DNA of 64,000 bases from Actinomyces glycerinitolerans (GTDB taxonomy: Bacteria > Actinomycetota > Actinomycetes > Actinomycetales > Actinomycetaceae): NCBI RefSeq assembly GCF_900098745.1, contig NZ_FQTT01000011.1:1-64000 (forward strand), in the 5' to 3' direction. This document shows, piece by piece, positions 1 through 8,712 of this stretch. How positions within the stretch are numbered: position 1 is the first letter of the stretch; the number at the start of each line of letters is the position of its first letter. The notes under the pieces are model-generated. The model did no database searches. It worked only from the letters and a program-made list of their open reading frames with translations, and was not told the DNA's origin. The translations under genes and the position numbers were made by a program.

Positions 1-201
1 GGTGTCAGGCCGGCCAGGTCCAGCACCCCCCTGGCCTCCCCGGATCTTCTCCCGCCCAGCCTGAATCAGGGCCGCCAGCTCCGCCTCATCGTGCGCCGAG
101 CCCAGGTGCTCCACAACCCGGCGCACCCCGTGCTCCTTAGCCACGATCTGCACCGCCGTAGCACCAGAAGCGGTACGCACCTTACGAACATACGGGCTCA
201 C
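1..201 (-). pseudogene. IS1634-like transposase, N-terminal fragment, frameshifted and cut by the window edge
   Basis: Reading leftwards from a GTG at 199-201, about 58 codons match my recollection of the N-terminus of IS1634-type (IS4 superfamily) transposases: VRKVRTASGATAVQIV near the start, then EHLGSAHDEAEL and a helix ending in REKIR. After that the frame is lost in a run of six C (26-31). Removing one base gives a G-V-L-D-L-A-G-L continuation, which is what the family would show. The remainder lies outside the window, so I cannot tell whether the copy is otherwise whole. I saw no clear terminal inverted repeat in the 100 bases to the right of the start. The shift could be real decay or a homopolymer sequencing error. 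Confidence 0.6.
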
Positions 202-380
202 ACACCATCACTCTACCGCCCACCGGATTAGTGCCCCACAACCACCAACCCAACCGCACCACACCAACGAAAAACCCCGATCACCCCAGCGACCTGTCAG
301 GAGTCAGGTCTGATCGTCGACACCACGCCCACGCCCAGAGCTCGTGCTTTGGACCGGCGGCCCGCGGGGGCGGTGTCTTT

Positions 381-489
381 GCACGACCCTGGGCGACACT
401 GCACGACCCTGGTGCACATTCCACGACCCCGGGGTGGTCGTGCAACACACACCAAGGTCGTGGAACGCGGCCCCGGGTCGTGCAACACA
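381..489. repeat. Multi-unit inverted repeat built on TGCACGACC
   Basis: Three copies of a (T)GCACGACC or CCACGACC word (381, 400, 421) are followed by three inverted copies, GGTCGTGCAACAC (437-449), GGTCGTGGAA (456-465) and GGGTCGTGCAACAC (476-489). The arms can pair in several registers to make a long branched hairpin centred near 430. It lies outside any gene, 3' of the minus-strand chorismate mutase. The same design with other core words recurs elsewhere in the window. Possible roles are a terminator, a REP-like element or a protein-binding site; the sequence does not decide. Confidence 0.75.
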
Positions 490-601
490 TACATAGGGGC
501 GGGGTGAGCATCACCACCACCGGGCACATAACGGGTCATCGACGCGAACGTAGTGCTTCAGCCCGGCGCGTCCCGGTCTTCTAGCTGGTTCGGGCATCTA
601 C

Positions 602-679
602 CCCACGAACCGTCGCAGGAACTGCCGAATCGCCGACCGCAACACGCGAACCGTCGGGCGAGGGCGCGAACCGTCGGGC
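602..679. repeat. Short tandem repeat, core CGCGAACCGTCGGGC
   Basis: The 15-base word CGCGAACCGTCGGGC occurs at 645-659 and again at 665-679, a period of 20 bases, with a degenerate third copy (CCACGAACCGTCGCA) at 602-616. It is intergenic and has no evident coding role. Confidence 0.55.
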
Positions 680-868
680 ATGATCCACCGCGCGCTCTCC
701 CAGCCAACGCGCACTCCCACCAATCGCGCCACGTGCCGCGCTACCGGGACACGCGCGCCAACCACCACCGACAGCCCAGGGTACCCTCAAGCACGAAGAA
801 CTCGGAAAGCCGCCGTCAGTCCTATCGGTTCTGCGCCCCACGAAGGACGCATGGGAGCCGGGAAAGGC

Positions 869-1225
869 TCACTCGTCTCCTTCTTTGCCGTCCCGGATGG
901 CCTCGTGGTGGCGGATCACCTCGGCGACGATGAAGGCGAAGAACTTCTCGGCGAACACCGGGTCCAGGCCCGCCTCCTCCGCGAGCGCCCGCAGCCGGGC
1001 CACCTGCTGCTCTTCACGAGCCGGATCCGAGGGTGGCAGGTGTAGTTCCGCCTTGAGCCGGCCCACCTGCCGGGTGCAGCGGAAGCGCTCCGCCAACAGG
1101 TGGATGAGGGCGGCGTCGAGGTTGTCAATGGTGGCCCGGTAGGCCGCCAGCTGCGGCGGCACCGGGGCGGGCGCGCCCGACGGCGCCCCCGGTCCTGCCT
1201 GCGGCTGCGGCGGCTGGCTGCTCAT
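869..1225 (-). CDS. Chorismate mutase, AroQ type
   Basis: This 118-residue protein has an N-terminal Pro/Ala-rich tail of about 25 residues followed by the all-helical AroQ fold: a first long helix with [19 protein letters not shown], then a conserved stretch [21 protein letters not shown] and a closing helix with [18 protein letters not shown]. The enzyme class converts chorismate to prephenate, the entry to phenylalanine and tyrosine synthesis, in the cytoplasm. The R..N/D..L...L..R pattern of helix 1 and the K in VGRLK are the expected substrate contacts of the family. The start overlaps the clpX stop as ATGA (1222-1225), so translation is probably coupled to clpX. No regulatory ACT domain is present. 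Confidence 0.85.
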   Translation of the reverse strand: MSSQPPQPQAGPGAPSGAPAPVPPQLAAYRATIDNLDAALIHLLAERFRCTRQVGRLKAELHLPPSDPAREEQQVARLRALAEEAGLDPVFAEKFFAFIVAEVIRHHEAIRDGKEGDE

Positions 1226-2514
1226 GCGGTGCGGGTCCTGCCCTTGGAGGTGGCCGACAGTGTGCCGCTGCCGTGCTCGTAACGGGGGCTGCCGATGCCA
1301 CGCACGGCGTCGGCGTCGACGACGACGCGGCCGACCTCCGGCATGGAGGGCACCTCGAACATGGCCTGCCCGAGCACCTCCTCCACGATACTGGTCAGCC
1401 CGCGAGCACCGGTCTTGCGCTCCAGTGCGAGGGTGGCAATGGCCCGGATGGCCTCGTCCGTCAACTCCAGTTCCACACCGTCGAGGCTGAACAGGTACTT
1501 GTACTGGGTCAGTAGGGCGTTCTTCGGTTCGGTCAGCACCCGCACCAACTCGTCCACGCCCAGGTCGTGCACGGTGGCGATCACCGGCAGCCGACCGATG
1601 AACTCGGGGATGAGCCCGAACTTGTGCAGGTCCTCGGGACGCACCGGCGTGGCGAACACGTCCTCACCCTGCTCCTTGGCAAGAGTGGCACCGAAGCCCA
1701 CGTTCTGGGCGCCGGCCTCGCGGCGACGGCGTTGGCGGACGATCTCCTCGATGCCGGAGAAGGCGCCGGCGGCGATAAACAGGATGTTCGTGGTGTCGAT
1801 CTCCAGGAACTCCTGGTGGGGGTGCTTGCGTCCGCCGCCCGGCGGCACCGACGCGGTGGTGCCCTCGATGATCTTCAGCAGGGCCTGCTGCACGCCCTCC
1901 CCGGACACGTCGCGGGTGATGGAGGGATTCTCCGCCTTGCGGCCGATCTTGTCGATCTCGTCGATGTAGATGATGCCCTTCTCGGCGCGCTTGACGTCGC
2001 CGTCTGCGGCCTGGATGAGCTTGAGGAGGATGTTCTCCACGTCCTCGCCCACGTAGCCGGCCTCGGTCAGGGCGGTGGCGTCGACAATCGCGAAGGGCAC
2101 GTCCAGCAGGCGGGCCAGGGTACGGGCCAGGTGTGTCTTGCCGGTGCCGGTGGGCCCCAGCAGCAGGATGTTGGACTTGCCCAGCTCCAGCCCGTCCCCC
2201 TCGGCGACAGCACGCTCACGCATCTGGACGCGCTTGTAGTGGTTGTATACGGCCACGCTCATGGCGCGCTTGGCGTCTTCCTGGCCGATGACGTACTGGT
2301 TCAGGAAGTCGAAGATCTCCTGCGGCTTGGGCAGTTCGAGCGGGACACCGGAGCTGGACGCGCCCAGTTCCTCATCAATGATCTCGTTGCACAGTTCGAT
2401 GCACTCGTCGCAGATGTAGACGCCTGGTCCCGCGATGAGCTTCTTGACCTGCTTCTGACTCTTGCCACAGAAGGAGCACTTGAGAAGGTCGACGCTCTCA
2501 GCGCTGCGTGCCAC
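1222..2514 (-). CDS. clpX: ATP-dependent Clp protease ATP-binding subunit ClpX
   Basis: ClpX is the hexameric AAA+ unfoldase that feeds substrates to ClpP. The 430-residue protein has the N-terminal zinc-binding domain (CSFC near residue 13 and CDEC near residue 36), a Walker A motif GPTGTGKT near residue 120, the pore loop GYVGEDVEN, Walker B YIDEIDKI near residue 183, and a C-terminal lid. The GFGA motif in the region of the ClpP-binding IGF loop is present. I chose the GTG at 2512-2514 because GGGAGG lies just upstream and the protein then begins [15 protein letters not shown], as in other actinobacterial ClpX; a longer open frame to 2559 exists but adds an Arg/Gly-rich tail. The stop overlaps the chorismate mutase start. 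Confidence 0.95.
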   Translation of the reverse strand: MARSAESVDLLKCSFCGKSQKQVKKLIAGPGVYICDECIELCNEIIDEELGASSSGVPLELPKPQEIFDFLNQYVIGQEDAKRAMSVAVYNHYKRVQMRERAVAEGDGLELGKSNILLLGPTGTGKTHLARTLARLLDVPFAIVDATALTEAGYVGEDVENILLKLIQAADGDVKRAEKGIIYIDEIDKIGRKAENPSITRDVSGEGVQQALLKIIEGTTASVPPGGGRKHPHQEFLEIDTTNILFIAAGAFSGIEEIVRQRRRREAGAQNVGFGATLAKEQGEDVFATPVRPEDLHKFGLIPEFIGRLPVIATVHDLGVDELVRVLTEPKNALLTQYKYLFSLDGVELELTDEAIRAIATLALERKTGARGLTSIVEEVLGQAMFEVPSMPEVGRVVVDADAVRGIGSPRYEHGSGTLSATSKGRTRTA

Positions 2515-2676
2515 CTGGATTCCCTCCCGTTTTCGGGTGCGCCCGCCACGCGCGGACACCGCCCCAGCCTACGGGGAGTAGGCCGCCACGGCTATAGTCA
2601 AACGGCCGGTGTGTTGACACCAATCCCTGGGCGAACTCCCGCAGGTGCCCGTATCCCCTGGGCAGGCGGTGCTCCA

Positions 2677-4083
2677 TCAGTGCCCGGAGGCGGTGCGACC
2701 CCAGCGCCCGGAGCGCAGGTCCGCAGCAATCCCCAGGGCGCCGGCCACGAGCGTAGGCAGGATCCAACCGGTGGTGTCATTCCAGTGGCCGGTGGCCGCC
2801 AGCAGCTGTGCGGGAGCATCCACCCCGAAGCCGGCCAGGGCCGCAACCAGCCCCAGCAGCCCGGCCACGCCCACTGGCACCCGGTAGGCGGCCCGGAGGT
2901 GTCCGGGGGCGACGGCGTCGATGAGCGCGACCAGCACCAGCGTGATCGCCACGGGATACAGCAGCAGCGTCACCGGCGTGATGACCGCGATCATGGCGCG
3001 CAGGCCCAGGTTGGCCAGGCCGAAGGAGATGACCGCGCCGGCCAGCAGTTGCGCATGCGGGCGCAGCCGCGCCGGGACCGGCAGGGCGGGCGGCGCCGCC
3101 GTGGCGTAACCGGCCCAGGCGGACAGCAGCCCCACGCTGGTGGTCAGGCAGGCCAGCAACACGATGGCCGCGAAGATCACTACCCCCCAGTCGCCCAGTG
3201 CCCGGGCCGCGGCCGCACGCAGCAGGGCGGTGCCGTCGTCGGCGGCGCCCGGGGTGCGCTCACCGATCAGGGCCAGCCCCACATACACCGCTGCCAGCAG
3301 GCCCGCGGCCAGGGCCCCGGAGGCGGCGGTGGCCCGCACCACCGCGCGCGGGGTGCGCAGGCCCCGGCCGTGCAGCGTGGTGATGACCACGATGCCGAAG
3401 ACGGTTGCCGCCAGCACGTCCATGGTCAAGTAGCCGCGGGTGAGCCCGGTGGCGACGGGAGCGGCGGCGTAGTCCGGCGCGGCTGAACGCGTCACCACCG
3501 GCTGGGAGGCGACCACCACCGTGCACAGCACGGCGATCAGCGCCAGCAGCGCGGGGGTGAGCCAGCGGCCGATCGTGTCGGCCAGGTGGCTGGGCCGGGC
3601 CGCCACCGCCACAGACGCAGTGAAGAAGACTGCCGCATGGGCCGGCAGCGCCCAGTGGCCCGCGTCGACCCCTGCCAGGCCCAGCAGCGGGCGAATGGCC
3701 AGCTCATAGGAGACGGTGGCCACCCGCGGCACCGCGTACAGCGGACCGATGGACAGGTAGACCGCCAGCGGCATCAGCGCACCGAAGCGCGGCCCCACGC
3801 GCCGGGCCAGGCCCACGATCCCCTCTCCGGAGGTGGACACGGCAACCACGGCCGCCAGCGGCGCCACCACCCCGGTGGCCAGGAACCCGACCAACACGGC
3901 GGGCAGGTGTGCGCCGGCCGACGCGCCCAGGACCGGTGGAAAAACCAGGTTGCCGGCGCCGAAGAACAGGGCGAACAGCATCAGTCCGGTGGTGGCGATG
4001 GTCGCCGGGCCGGCTCCTCCGCCGGGCGTGGGGCGGGCGGTGTTCACGGTGGCCGGGGCGGGGGCCGCCGTGCGCTCAAGCAA
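2677..4083 (-). CDS. brnQ: Branched-chain amino acid carrier, LIVCS/BrnQ family
   Basis: This 468-residue membrane protein carries the family hallmark FALFFGAGNLVFPP in its first membrane helix and about twelve hydrophobic segments in all, as expected for cation-coupled uptake of leucine, isoleucine and valine through the cytoplasmic membrane. The first 30 residues are an Ala/Pro/Thr-rich cytoplasmic tail. Its start codon overlaps the end of the dapF-like gene by eight bases (4076-4083), so it is the last gene of the YbjN-YbjN-miaA-dapF-like run. Substrate is inferred from family only. An alternative start a few residues downstream cannot be excluded. Confidence 0.85.
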   Translation of the reverse strand: MLERTAAPAPATVNTARPTPGGGAGPATIATTGLMLFALFFGAGNLVFPPVLGASAGAHLPAVLVGFLATGVVAPLAAVVAVSTSGEGIVGLARRVGPRFGALMPLAVYLSIGPLYAVPRVATVSYELAIRPLLGLAGVDAGHWALPAHAAVFFTASVAVAARPSHLADTIGRWLTPALLALIAVLCTVVVASQPVVTRSAAPDYAAAPVATGLTRGYLTMDVLAATVFGIVVITTLHGRGLRTPRAVVRATAASGALAAGLLAAVYVGLALIGERTPGAADDGTALLRAAAARALGDWGVVIFAAIVLLACLTTSVGLLSAWAGYATAAPPALPVPARLRPHAQLLAGAVISFGLANLGLRAMIAVITPVTLLLYPVAITLVLVALIDAVAPGHLRAAYRVPVGVAGLLGLVAALAGFGVDAPAQLLAATGHWNDTTGWILPTLVAGALGIAADLRSGRWGRTASGH

Positions 4084-5047
4084 GGGTGATCCGCCCGACC
4101 AGGTTCACCGGTCCGGTGAGTACCGGGGAGGCGCCGTCGGTGAGCGGGGCGGCGCCAACGTGCACGCCGACCTCGCCGCCGGGCAGGCGCAGCAGATAGT
4201 CCGCGGGCGCACCGTTACCGGTCCATTCATGCAGGGCCAGCGCCGCCGCGCAGCTGGCCTCGGCGCTGGCGCGCACCTCCCCAACGCCCGGCGTCAACAC
4301 GCGCACGCGGGCACGACCGACGGTGGTGCCGGTCTCCGGGTCGGCGTGTTCGCCAAGCGGCACCAACAGTTCCAGGGTCGGAGGCGTTAGCGGCGCCGGA
4401 GTGTAGGCGATCGACTCGCTCGCGGCGGGATCGCCAAGCTCGGCGGCATCCAACTCGGCCTCCTGCTCGACGGCGACGACGGCGTGCCGGCCCGACAGGT
4501 TCAGGCTGAGGGCGGCCCGTTCCCCGGCCAGGCCCGGGATCGACACGGCGGTGTCCCAGCCCTCCGCGGCGGCGTCCGCGGCCGGATCGGTCACCTCCGC
4601 CAGGTGAGCGGGGCCGACGTCGACGGCCCACAACTCGCCCAGGCGGGTGACGGTGCGGGCACCGCCGCGGGTGCCGATGGTGATGGCAGCGCCGTCGGCG
4701 AGGGACACCAGGCCCTCGGCGTCCAGTACGGCGGCCAGCAGGCGGCAGGCGTCGCCGTAGGTGGGTGCGGCGCCGGCCGTGGGGGCGCCGTCGGGGCGGT
4801 AGTAGTCCAGGAACCATTCGGCCTCGGGGACGGCGGCGCGGAACGCCCCGGTTCCGGGCAGGGCGGCGGTGCGCACTACCCGTACCAGGCCGTCGGCGCC
4901 CAGGCCCGTGTGCGGGTCGCAGACTGCGGCGACGTCGGCGGCGGTGAAGGCGGCCTCCCGCTCGGGGTCGACGAGCAGCAGGAGGTCGGAGCCGGCGGCG
5001 TGGCCCTTGATGAGGGTGCGGCCGGCCAGGCCGGGGGCAATGGTCAT
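4076..5047 (-). CDS. Diaminopimelate epimerase homologue lacking catalytic residues
   Basis: The 323-residue protein aligns by eye with actinobacterial DapF over its whole length: LIKGHAAGSDLLLL for FAKGHGTxNDFVLL, TGLGADGLVRV for GLGADGVLRV, WFLDYYRPDG for WYMDYRNADG, and LPGGEVGVHV near the end. Real DapF racemises L,L- to meso-diaminopimelate with two cysteines. Here the first (MCGNGVR) is replaced in TYGDACR (Tyr97), the second (ERGVGETRSCGTG) in TPGVGEVRASAEA (Ser261), and the Glu-Arg pair has become Thr-Pro. The conserved asparagines are gone too. It sits between miaA (29 bases upstream) and brnQ, the usual dapF position. The fold is therefore kept but ordinary epimerase activity is unlikely. 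The frame is clean and uses the same codons as its neighbours, so it is probably expressed. Confidence 0.8.
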   Translation of the reverse strand: MTIAPGLAGRTLIKGHAAGSDLLLLVDPEREAAFTAADVAAVCDPHTGLGADGLVRVVRTAALPGTGAFRAAVPEAEWFLDYYRPDGAPTAGAAPTYGDACRLLAAVLDAEGLVSLADGAAITIGTRGGARTVTRLGELWAVDVGPAHLAEVTDPAADAAAEGWDTAVSIPGLAGERAALSLNLSGRHAVVAVEQEAELDAAELGDPAASESIAYTPAPLTPPTLELLVPLGEHADPETGTTVGRARVRVLTPGVGEVRASAEASCAAALALHEWTGNGAPADYLLRLPGGEVGVHVGAAPLTDGASPVLTGPVNLVGRITLA

Positions 5048-5076
5048 GGGGTCACCCTATTGCCTAACCGGAGCTG

Positions 5077-6054
5077 TCACTGTCCGGCCCGGGCGTGGGT
5101 CTCCGCCGCCTGCACGAGGCGGGCGGCTTCGGCGACGATGCGCGCACGCTCCCCACTCGCCCAGGTGACCCCGTTGGCGGCGACGTCGAGCCAGTGCACG
5201 CGCGGGTCGCGGCGGAACCACTTCAGCTGCCGGGAGGCGAGTTTGCGGGTGGCGGCGGCAGTGGCGGCGACCGCCTCCGATCGTGACATGCGGCCGTCGA
5301 GTACGGCGATGGCCTGGGCGTAGCCGATGGCGCGCGGCGCGGTCGGGCCCTCCCGCAGGCCGTCCTCGAGCAGGCCGGCAGTCTCCTCCAGCAGGCCGGA
5401 GGCGAACATGGTCTCGGCGCGCACGTCGATGCGCCGGTTCAGGACGTCGCGGTCCCAGCGCAGCGCCAGGTGCACGGTGGGGACGAGGTCGGCGTAGCGG
5501 GGCAGCGAGGCGGAGAAGGGACGGCCGGTGAGCCGCACCACCTCCAGGGCGCGCACAATGCGCCGCGTGTTGCCCGGCTCAATGCGCGCGGCGGCTTCCG
5601 GGTCCACCCGTTGCAGCTCCTGCCGCAGAGCGGCGGTGCCCTCGACTCGGGCGCGTTCCTCCAGCGCGGCACGCAGCCGGGGGTCGGTGCCGGGAAAGTC
5701 CAGGGCGTCGGTGACGGCGCGCACGTACAGCCCGGAGCCGCCCACGATGACGGCCCGGTTGCCGCGCTCGGTGATGCCCTTTAGGTCGGCGCGGGCATGG
5801 AACTGGTAGCCGGCGACGCTGGCCTCCTGGCGCACGTCCAGCACGTCGAGTTGGTGGTGGGGGTAGCCGCGGCGCTCGGCGAAGGGGAGCTTGGCGGTGC
5901 CGATGTCCATGCCGCGGTAGAGCTGGAAGGCATCGGCGTTGACCATCTCGGCCGCCCCGCCCAGGGCATCGGCCAGGTCCAGGGCGAGCTCGGATTTACC
6001 GGTGGCGGTGGGACCGACCACCGCCACCTGCACCGGCGGGATCTGGGCGCTCAC
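5077..6054 (-). CDS. miaA: tRNA dimethylallyltransferase MiaA
   Basis: MiaA transfers the dimethylallyl group to N6 of adenosine 37 in tRNAs reading UNN codons, the step before MiaB. The 325-residue sequence begins with the P-loop VVGPTATGKSELA, followed by the DAFQLYRGMDIGTAKLP and HHQLDVLDVRQEASVAGYQ segments typical of the family, and the central IVGGSGLYVRAV motif. Length is normal. Its start overlaps the stop of the upstream YbjN gene as ATGA (6051-6054). miaB lies 11 kb away at 17.3 kb, on the other side of the iron-uptake island. Confidence 0.93.
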   Translation of the reverse strand: MSAQIPPVQVAVVGPTATGKSELALDLADALGGAAEMVNADAFQLYRGMDIGTAKLPFAERRGYPHHQLDVLDVRQEASVAGYQFHARADLKGITERGNRAVIVGGSGLYVRAVTDALDFPGTDPRLRAALEERARVEGTAALRQELQRVDPEAAARIEPGNTRRIVRALEVVRLTGRPFSASLPRYADLVPTVHLALRWDRDVLNRRIDVRAETMFASGLLEETAGLLEDGLREGPTAPRAIGYAQAIAVLDGRMSRSEAVAATAAATRKLASRQLKWFRRDPRVHWLDVAANGVTWASGERARIVAEAARLVQAAETHARAGQ

Positions 6055-6740
6055 AGCTCGGGCAGCAGGGGTTGGACCCGGCTGAGGGCCTGGGTGCAGG
6101 AGGACAGGGCGGTGTCCAGATGCAGGCGCAGCTGAGCGTCGGTGACGCCCGGCTCCATCCCCACCAGGTAGGTGGCACGCACCAGCGGGCCGGCCGGAGT
6201 GTCCACGAGGGCGACGGTCGGGAAGTACTTGTCGCGGTTCCAGTCGTTGACGGAGGCCGCCAGCTCGTCGCGTTCGCTCCCACCGGCCGGCTTCTCCCAG
6301 TCGCCGGACACCAGCAGCCAGTCGTCGTGGCCCTCGGGAATCTCAATGACGAAGGGGAAGCCGTCCCAAGTGCCCAGCAGGCATACGTGGCCATCCTCGC
6401 GGTGCCGGCGCACCCCGTAGCCCATCGGACCGGTGAGCATGGCCTCGATGCGATCCAGGGTCAGTGGGGTGGGCAATTCGCCGTTGTCGAGCCCGCGGCC
6501 GCGGGCGACCTGCGCCGAGCCGGACTGCGAGTCGGCTCGGGTGTCGACGCGCTCGGGGTAGTCGATGTCGAAGTCGGACAGGTCCACCGGCCCGGGGTGG
6601 CGCAGCCGACGCCCGCCCTCGCGGTGGATTTGCCGCACGTCGGGCGGGTTGTCCTGGTCGCCGGGAACGCGCTCATCCCAGGACTTGCCGAACAGGCGGG
6701 CGATAAAACCGGTCCAACGCCGGCCGGGCCGACGGCTCAT
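6051..6740 (-). CDS. YbjN domain-containing protein (second of two)
   Basis: A 229-residue protein with a charged N-terminal third (about 75 residues, Asp/Arg-rich, probably disordered) and a C-terminal YbjN-like domain, recognisable from the segment PFVIEIPEGHDDWLLVSGDW and the later VNDWNRDKYFPTVAL, which is the usual pattern of this chaperone-like fold. The role of such proteins in actinobacteria is not established. It overlaps the paralogue upstream (6737-6740) and miaA downstream by four bases each, so all three should be made from one message. Confidence 0.75.
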   Translation of the reverse strand: MSRRPGRRWTGFIARLFGKSWDERVPGDQDNPPDVRQIHREGGRRLRHPGPVDLSDFDIDYPERVDTRADSQSGSAQVARGRGLDNGELPTPLTLDRIEAMLTGPMGYGVRRHREDGHVCLLGTWDGFPFVIEIPEGHDDWLLVSGDWEKPAGGSERDELAASVNDWNRDKYFPTVALVDTPAGPLVRATYLVGMEPGVTDAQLRLHLDTALSSCTQALSRVQPLLPEL

Positions 6741-7210
6741 GGCTCCAGCCTTCCGCGGATGGGGTCCGGGAAGACATCCTCCGCCTCCCGCATGAGGGCG
6801 ACGATGAGCCGGCAGCCGGTGAAGATGAAGTCCTCGAGCTGCGCGTCGGTCATGCCGGCGCCCAGCGGATAGGTGACCTCCCCGTGCAGCCGCACCACGC
6901 CGCCGTCGGCAATCGTCAGGTAGGCCTTGGGACCGATGCGGGTGGCGTTCCAGTCCTCCACCAGGCGGCGCAGTTCAGCCAGGTGCTCGGTGTCGGCGAT
7001 GCGGTGCCACACGCCGCGCAGCTGCAGGGCGCGGTCGCCCTGGAAGATGGCGTGGACGGTGACGTAGCGCCAGGGGATACCGACGTCGCCCTCATCGTCG
7101 AGGAAGAAGCGCAGGCCCAGGCGACGCACGCAGTCCATGACGCGGTCGACGTCCACCGGAGCCGGGGCTGCGGGGGCGTCGGCGGCGCTGGCGGGTTCGA
7201 ACTGCGGCAT
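6737..7210 (-). CDS. YbjN domain-containing protein (first of two)
   Basis: This 157-residue protein contains the YbjN signature in order: LRFFLDDEGDVGIPW, FQGDRALQLRGVWHR, LVEDWNATRIGPKAYL and VVRLHGEVTYPLGAG. An open frame extends to 7996 but its first 260 codons are Arg-rich shadow of the FMN-binding and ATPase genes; the ATG at 7208-7210 gives the family-like start MPQFEPASAAD. The neighbouring gene encodes a second, divergent YbjN protein; such pairs suggest a hetero-complex, which is inference. Function unknown. Confidence 0.75.
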   Translation of the reverse strand: MPQFEPASAADAPAAPAPVDVDRVMDCVRRLGLRFFLDDEGDVGIPWRYVTVHAIFQGDRALQLRGVWHRIADTEHLAELRRLVEDWNATRIGPKAYLTIADGGVVRLHGEVTYPLGAGMTDAQLEDFIFTGCRLIVALMREAEDVFPDPIRGRLEP

Positions 7211-7278
7211 GACACCAGCGTAACGGGCAGCCCGAGTGTTTCCCATGTGGCTTCGCGGACGGCTGCGCGGCACGCAAC

Positions 7279-7375
7279 CGGCGGGAGAGGTTGGGGCGAA
7301 GGCGTGGCGGGGCTGGCGGGAGCGGCCCGAGGCACGAGGGCCGCGGATGGTAGCCGAGCCCCAACCTCTCCCGCC
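7279..7375. terminator. Branched hairpin with 17-bp perfect outer stem
   Basis: GGCGGGAGAGGTTGGGG (7279-7295) is repeated exactly inverted at 7359-7375, and the 63 bases between hold a second stem, GCGGCCC with GGGCCGC. The structure lies immediately 3' of the FMN-binding lipoprotein stop (7390, minus strand) and before the YbjN operon, so it may end the iron operon transcript. No T-run follows on either strand, so factor-independent termination is not assured. Confidence 0.5.
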
Positions 7376-7389
7376 GCCCGCGCGTTTCG

Positions 7390-7896
7390 TTATCGGGAGG
7401 CCTCGGCGGCCTGGGCGGCGATGGCGTCGACGGCGTCGTTGAAGGCCGCGGAGGTCTTGGACGCCCCGGCCAGGGCGGTCACGTGCGCGTCCTCGATGCT
7501 GCGGCCGACCACCGCGTCGTCGATCTCCTCCACGAAGTCCGCCATGTAGTTCTTGGACGTGCCGGTCAGGGCGTGCCCGGTGACGGACACGTCGGTGATG
7601 TAGCCGCCCTGCAGGCTGAGGGTGACGTCGATGGAGTCCTCCTCCACCACGTCGTCCACCACCCCGTAGGCCTCGCTGACGGTGTACTCGCCGTCGGCGT
7701 AGGGGCCCCCGGTGGGGGTGGCGGAGGCGGTGGGCGCCTCCGCTCCGGCGGTGGTGGCGGGCTGCGCCGTCGGGTTCTCGGTCTGGGCGCGGCCGGCGTA
7801 CTCGTCCTGCGCGGGAGTGACCTCCCCGCCACCGCAGCCGGTCAGGCCGGCGGTGGCAAGAACGGCGCCGACGGCGGCCAGCGCGCGCCGCCTCAT
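7390..7896 (-). CDS. FMN-binding domain lipoprotein
   Basis: The 168-residue product starts with a lipoprotein signal (MRRRALAAVG... with LTGC, lipidated Cys21), a Thr/Ala/Pro-rich linker of about 50 residues, and one FMN_bind domain from about residue 65, beginning DGEYTVSEAYGVVDDVV and ending in GASKTSAAFNDAVDAI (residues 144 onward). In this family a threonine or serine in an SGAT-like motif receives FMN covalently from ApbE; here GASKTS stands in that place. It should carry electrons outside the cytoplasmic membrane. Start overlaps the ATPase stop (7893-7896). In the comparable Campylobacter p19 cluster this last position is held by thioredoxin-like proteins, so this protein may be the reducing partner for iron uptake. 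Confidence 0.82.
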   Translation of the reverse strand: MRRRALAAVGAVLATAGLTGCGGGEVTPAQDEYAGRAQTENPTAQPATTAGAEAPTASATPTGGPYADGEYTVSEAYGVVDDVVEEDSIDVTLSLQGGYITDVSVTGHALTGTSKNYMADFVEEIDDAVVGRSIEDAHVTALAGASKTSAAFNDAVDAIAAQAAEASR

Positions 7897-8711
7897 GACT
7901 GCGCCTCCTCGCCGCGGAGCGCGGAGGCGTCGCCCGCCCGGGTGTCCGGCTCGCCCTGTCCGAAGTCGAGCATGTCGCTCTCGCGGCGCCCGGCACCGCC
8001 GACGTTGTGCTTCTCCCCCACCAGGCGCCCGTGGTTGAGCAGGATCTGGCGCTGTCCGCAGGAGGCGACGTGGGCGTCGTGGGTGACCACGATCAGGGTG
8101 GTGCCGGCGGCGTGCAGGCGGGCGAAGATGTCCAGGACCAGCTGCTCGTTGGCCTCGTCGAGGTTGCCGGTGGGCTCGTCGGCGAGTACGAGCTGCGGAT
8201 GGTTGATCAGTGCGCGGGCGATGCACACGCGCTGCTGCTCGCCGCCGGACAGCTGGGAGGGCAGGTGGTGGGCGCGCTCCCCCAGGCCCACGTTCTCCAG
8301 GGCCGCCAGCGCCTCCTTCTCATCGGTCATGGAGTGGTAGTACTGCGCGACCATGACGTTCTCAATGGCGGTCAGGTGTGGGATCAGATGAAACTGTTGG
8401 AAGACCAGGCCGATGACGTGCTTACGGATGTCGGTCAGCTGGGAGGCGTTGAGCCGCCCGAGTTCGCGCCCGTCCAGGAGCACGGAGCCGCGGGTGGGCG
8501 TGTCCATGCAGCCGATGATGTTCATCAGGGTGGTCTTGCCGGAGCCGGAGGAGCCGACGACGGACAGCCACTGCCCGCGCGGCACCTGCAGGCTGAGGTC
8601 GTCGACGGCGTGCAGGTCGCCGTAGATCTTGGACACGTGCTGCAGTTCGAGCAGCACATCGGCGCCCTGGTCCGGCGAGCCGGTCCGCGGCGCGGTGAGC
8701 GTGTCGGTCAT
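7893..8711 (-). CDS. ABC transporter ATPase, MacB/LolD type, of the iron-uptake island
   Basis: A 272-residue ATPase with Walker A GSSGSGKT (residues 53-60), Q-loop FQQFHL, signature LSGGEQQR (about 153) and Walker B LVLADEPTGNLD. The closest class is the ATPase that serves FtsX-type permeases (MacB, LolD), and the two genes upstream encode exactly such permeases. I took the ATG at 8709-8711 (MTDTLTAPRT) because the frame before it overlaps the permease end and is Arg/Ser-rich. The C-terminal 45 residues after the H-loop (VVTHDAH) are an extra polar tail. In the Campylobacter p19 locus an ATPase of this kind (Cj1663) accompanies two permeases; whether it pumps or acts mechanically is unknown. 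Confidence 0.88.
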   Translation of the reverse strand: MTDTLTAPRTGSPDQGADVLLELQHVSKIYGDLHAVDDLSLQVPRGQWLSVVGSSGSGKTTLMNIIGCMDTPTRGSVLLDGRELGRLNASQLTDIRKHVIGLVFQQFHLIPHLTAIENVMVAQYYHSMTDEKEALAALENVGLGERAHHLPSQLSGGEQQRVCIARALINHPQLVLADEPTGNLDEANEQLVLDIFARLHAAGTTLIVVTHDAHVASCGQRQILLNHGRLVGEKHNVGGAGRRESDMLDFGQGEPDTRAGDASALRGEEAQS

Positions 8712-8712
8712 G

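Larger units (their letters stand above)
202..868. other. Gene-free stretch with two repeat clusters
   Basis: I find no convincing gene between the transposase fragment and the chorismate mutase stop; the open frames here are Arg/Pro-rich and lack ribosome binding sites. The stretch holds a multi-unit inverted repeat (381-489) and a short tandem repeat (602-679), both listed separately. It lies 3' of the clpX/chorismate mutase pair. Confidence 0.6.

Noticed and set aside
1567-3486. A 639-codon plus-strand frame opposite clpX and brnQ
   Set aside because: Antisense shadow; clpX and brnQ motifs are intact on the minus strand.
7211-7996. Long N-terminus of the first YbjN frame
   Set aside because: Overlaps the FMN-binding and ATPase genes in another phase and is nearly all Arg/Ala/Pro; the ATG at 7210 gives the family start.
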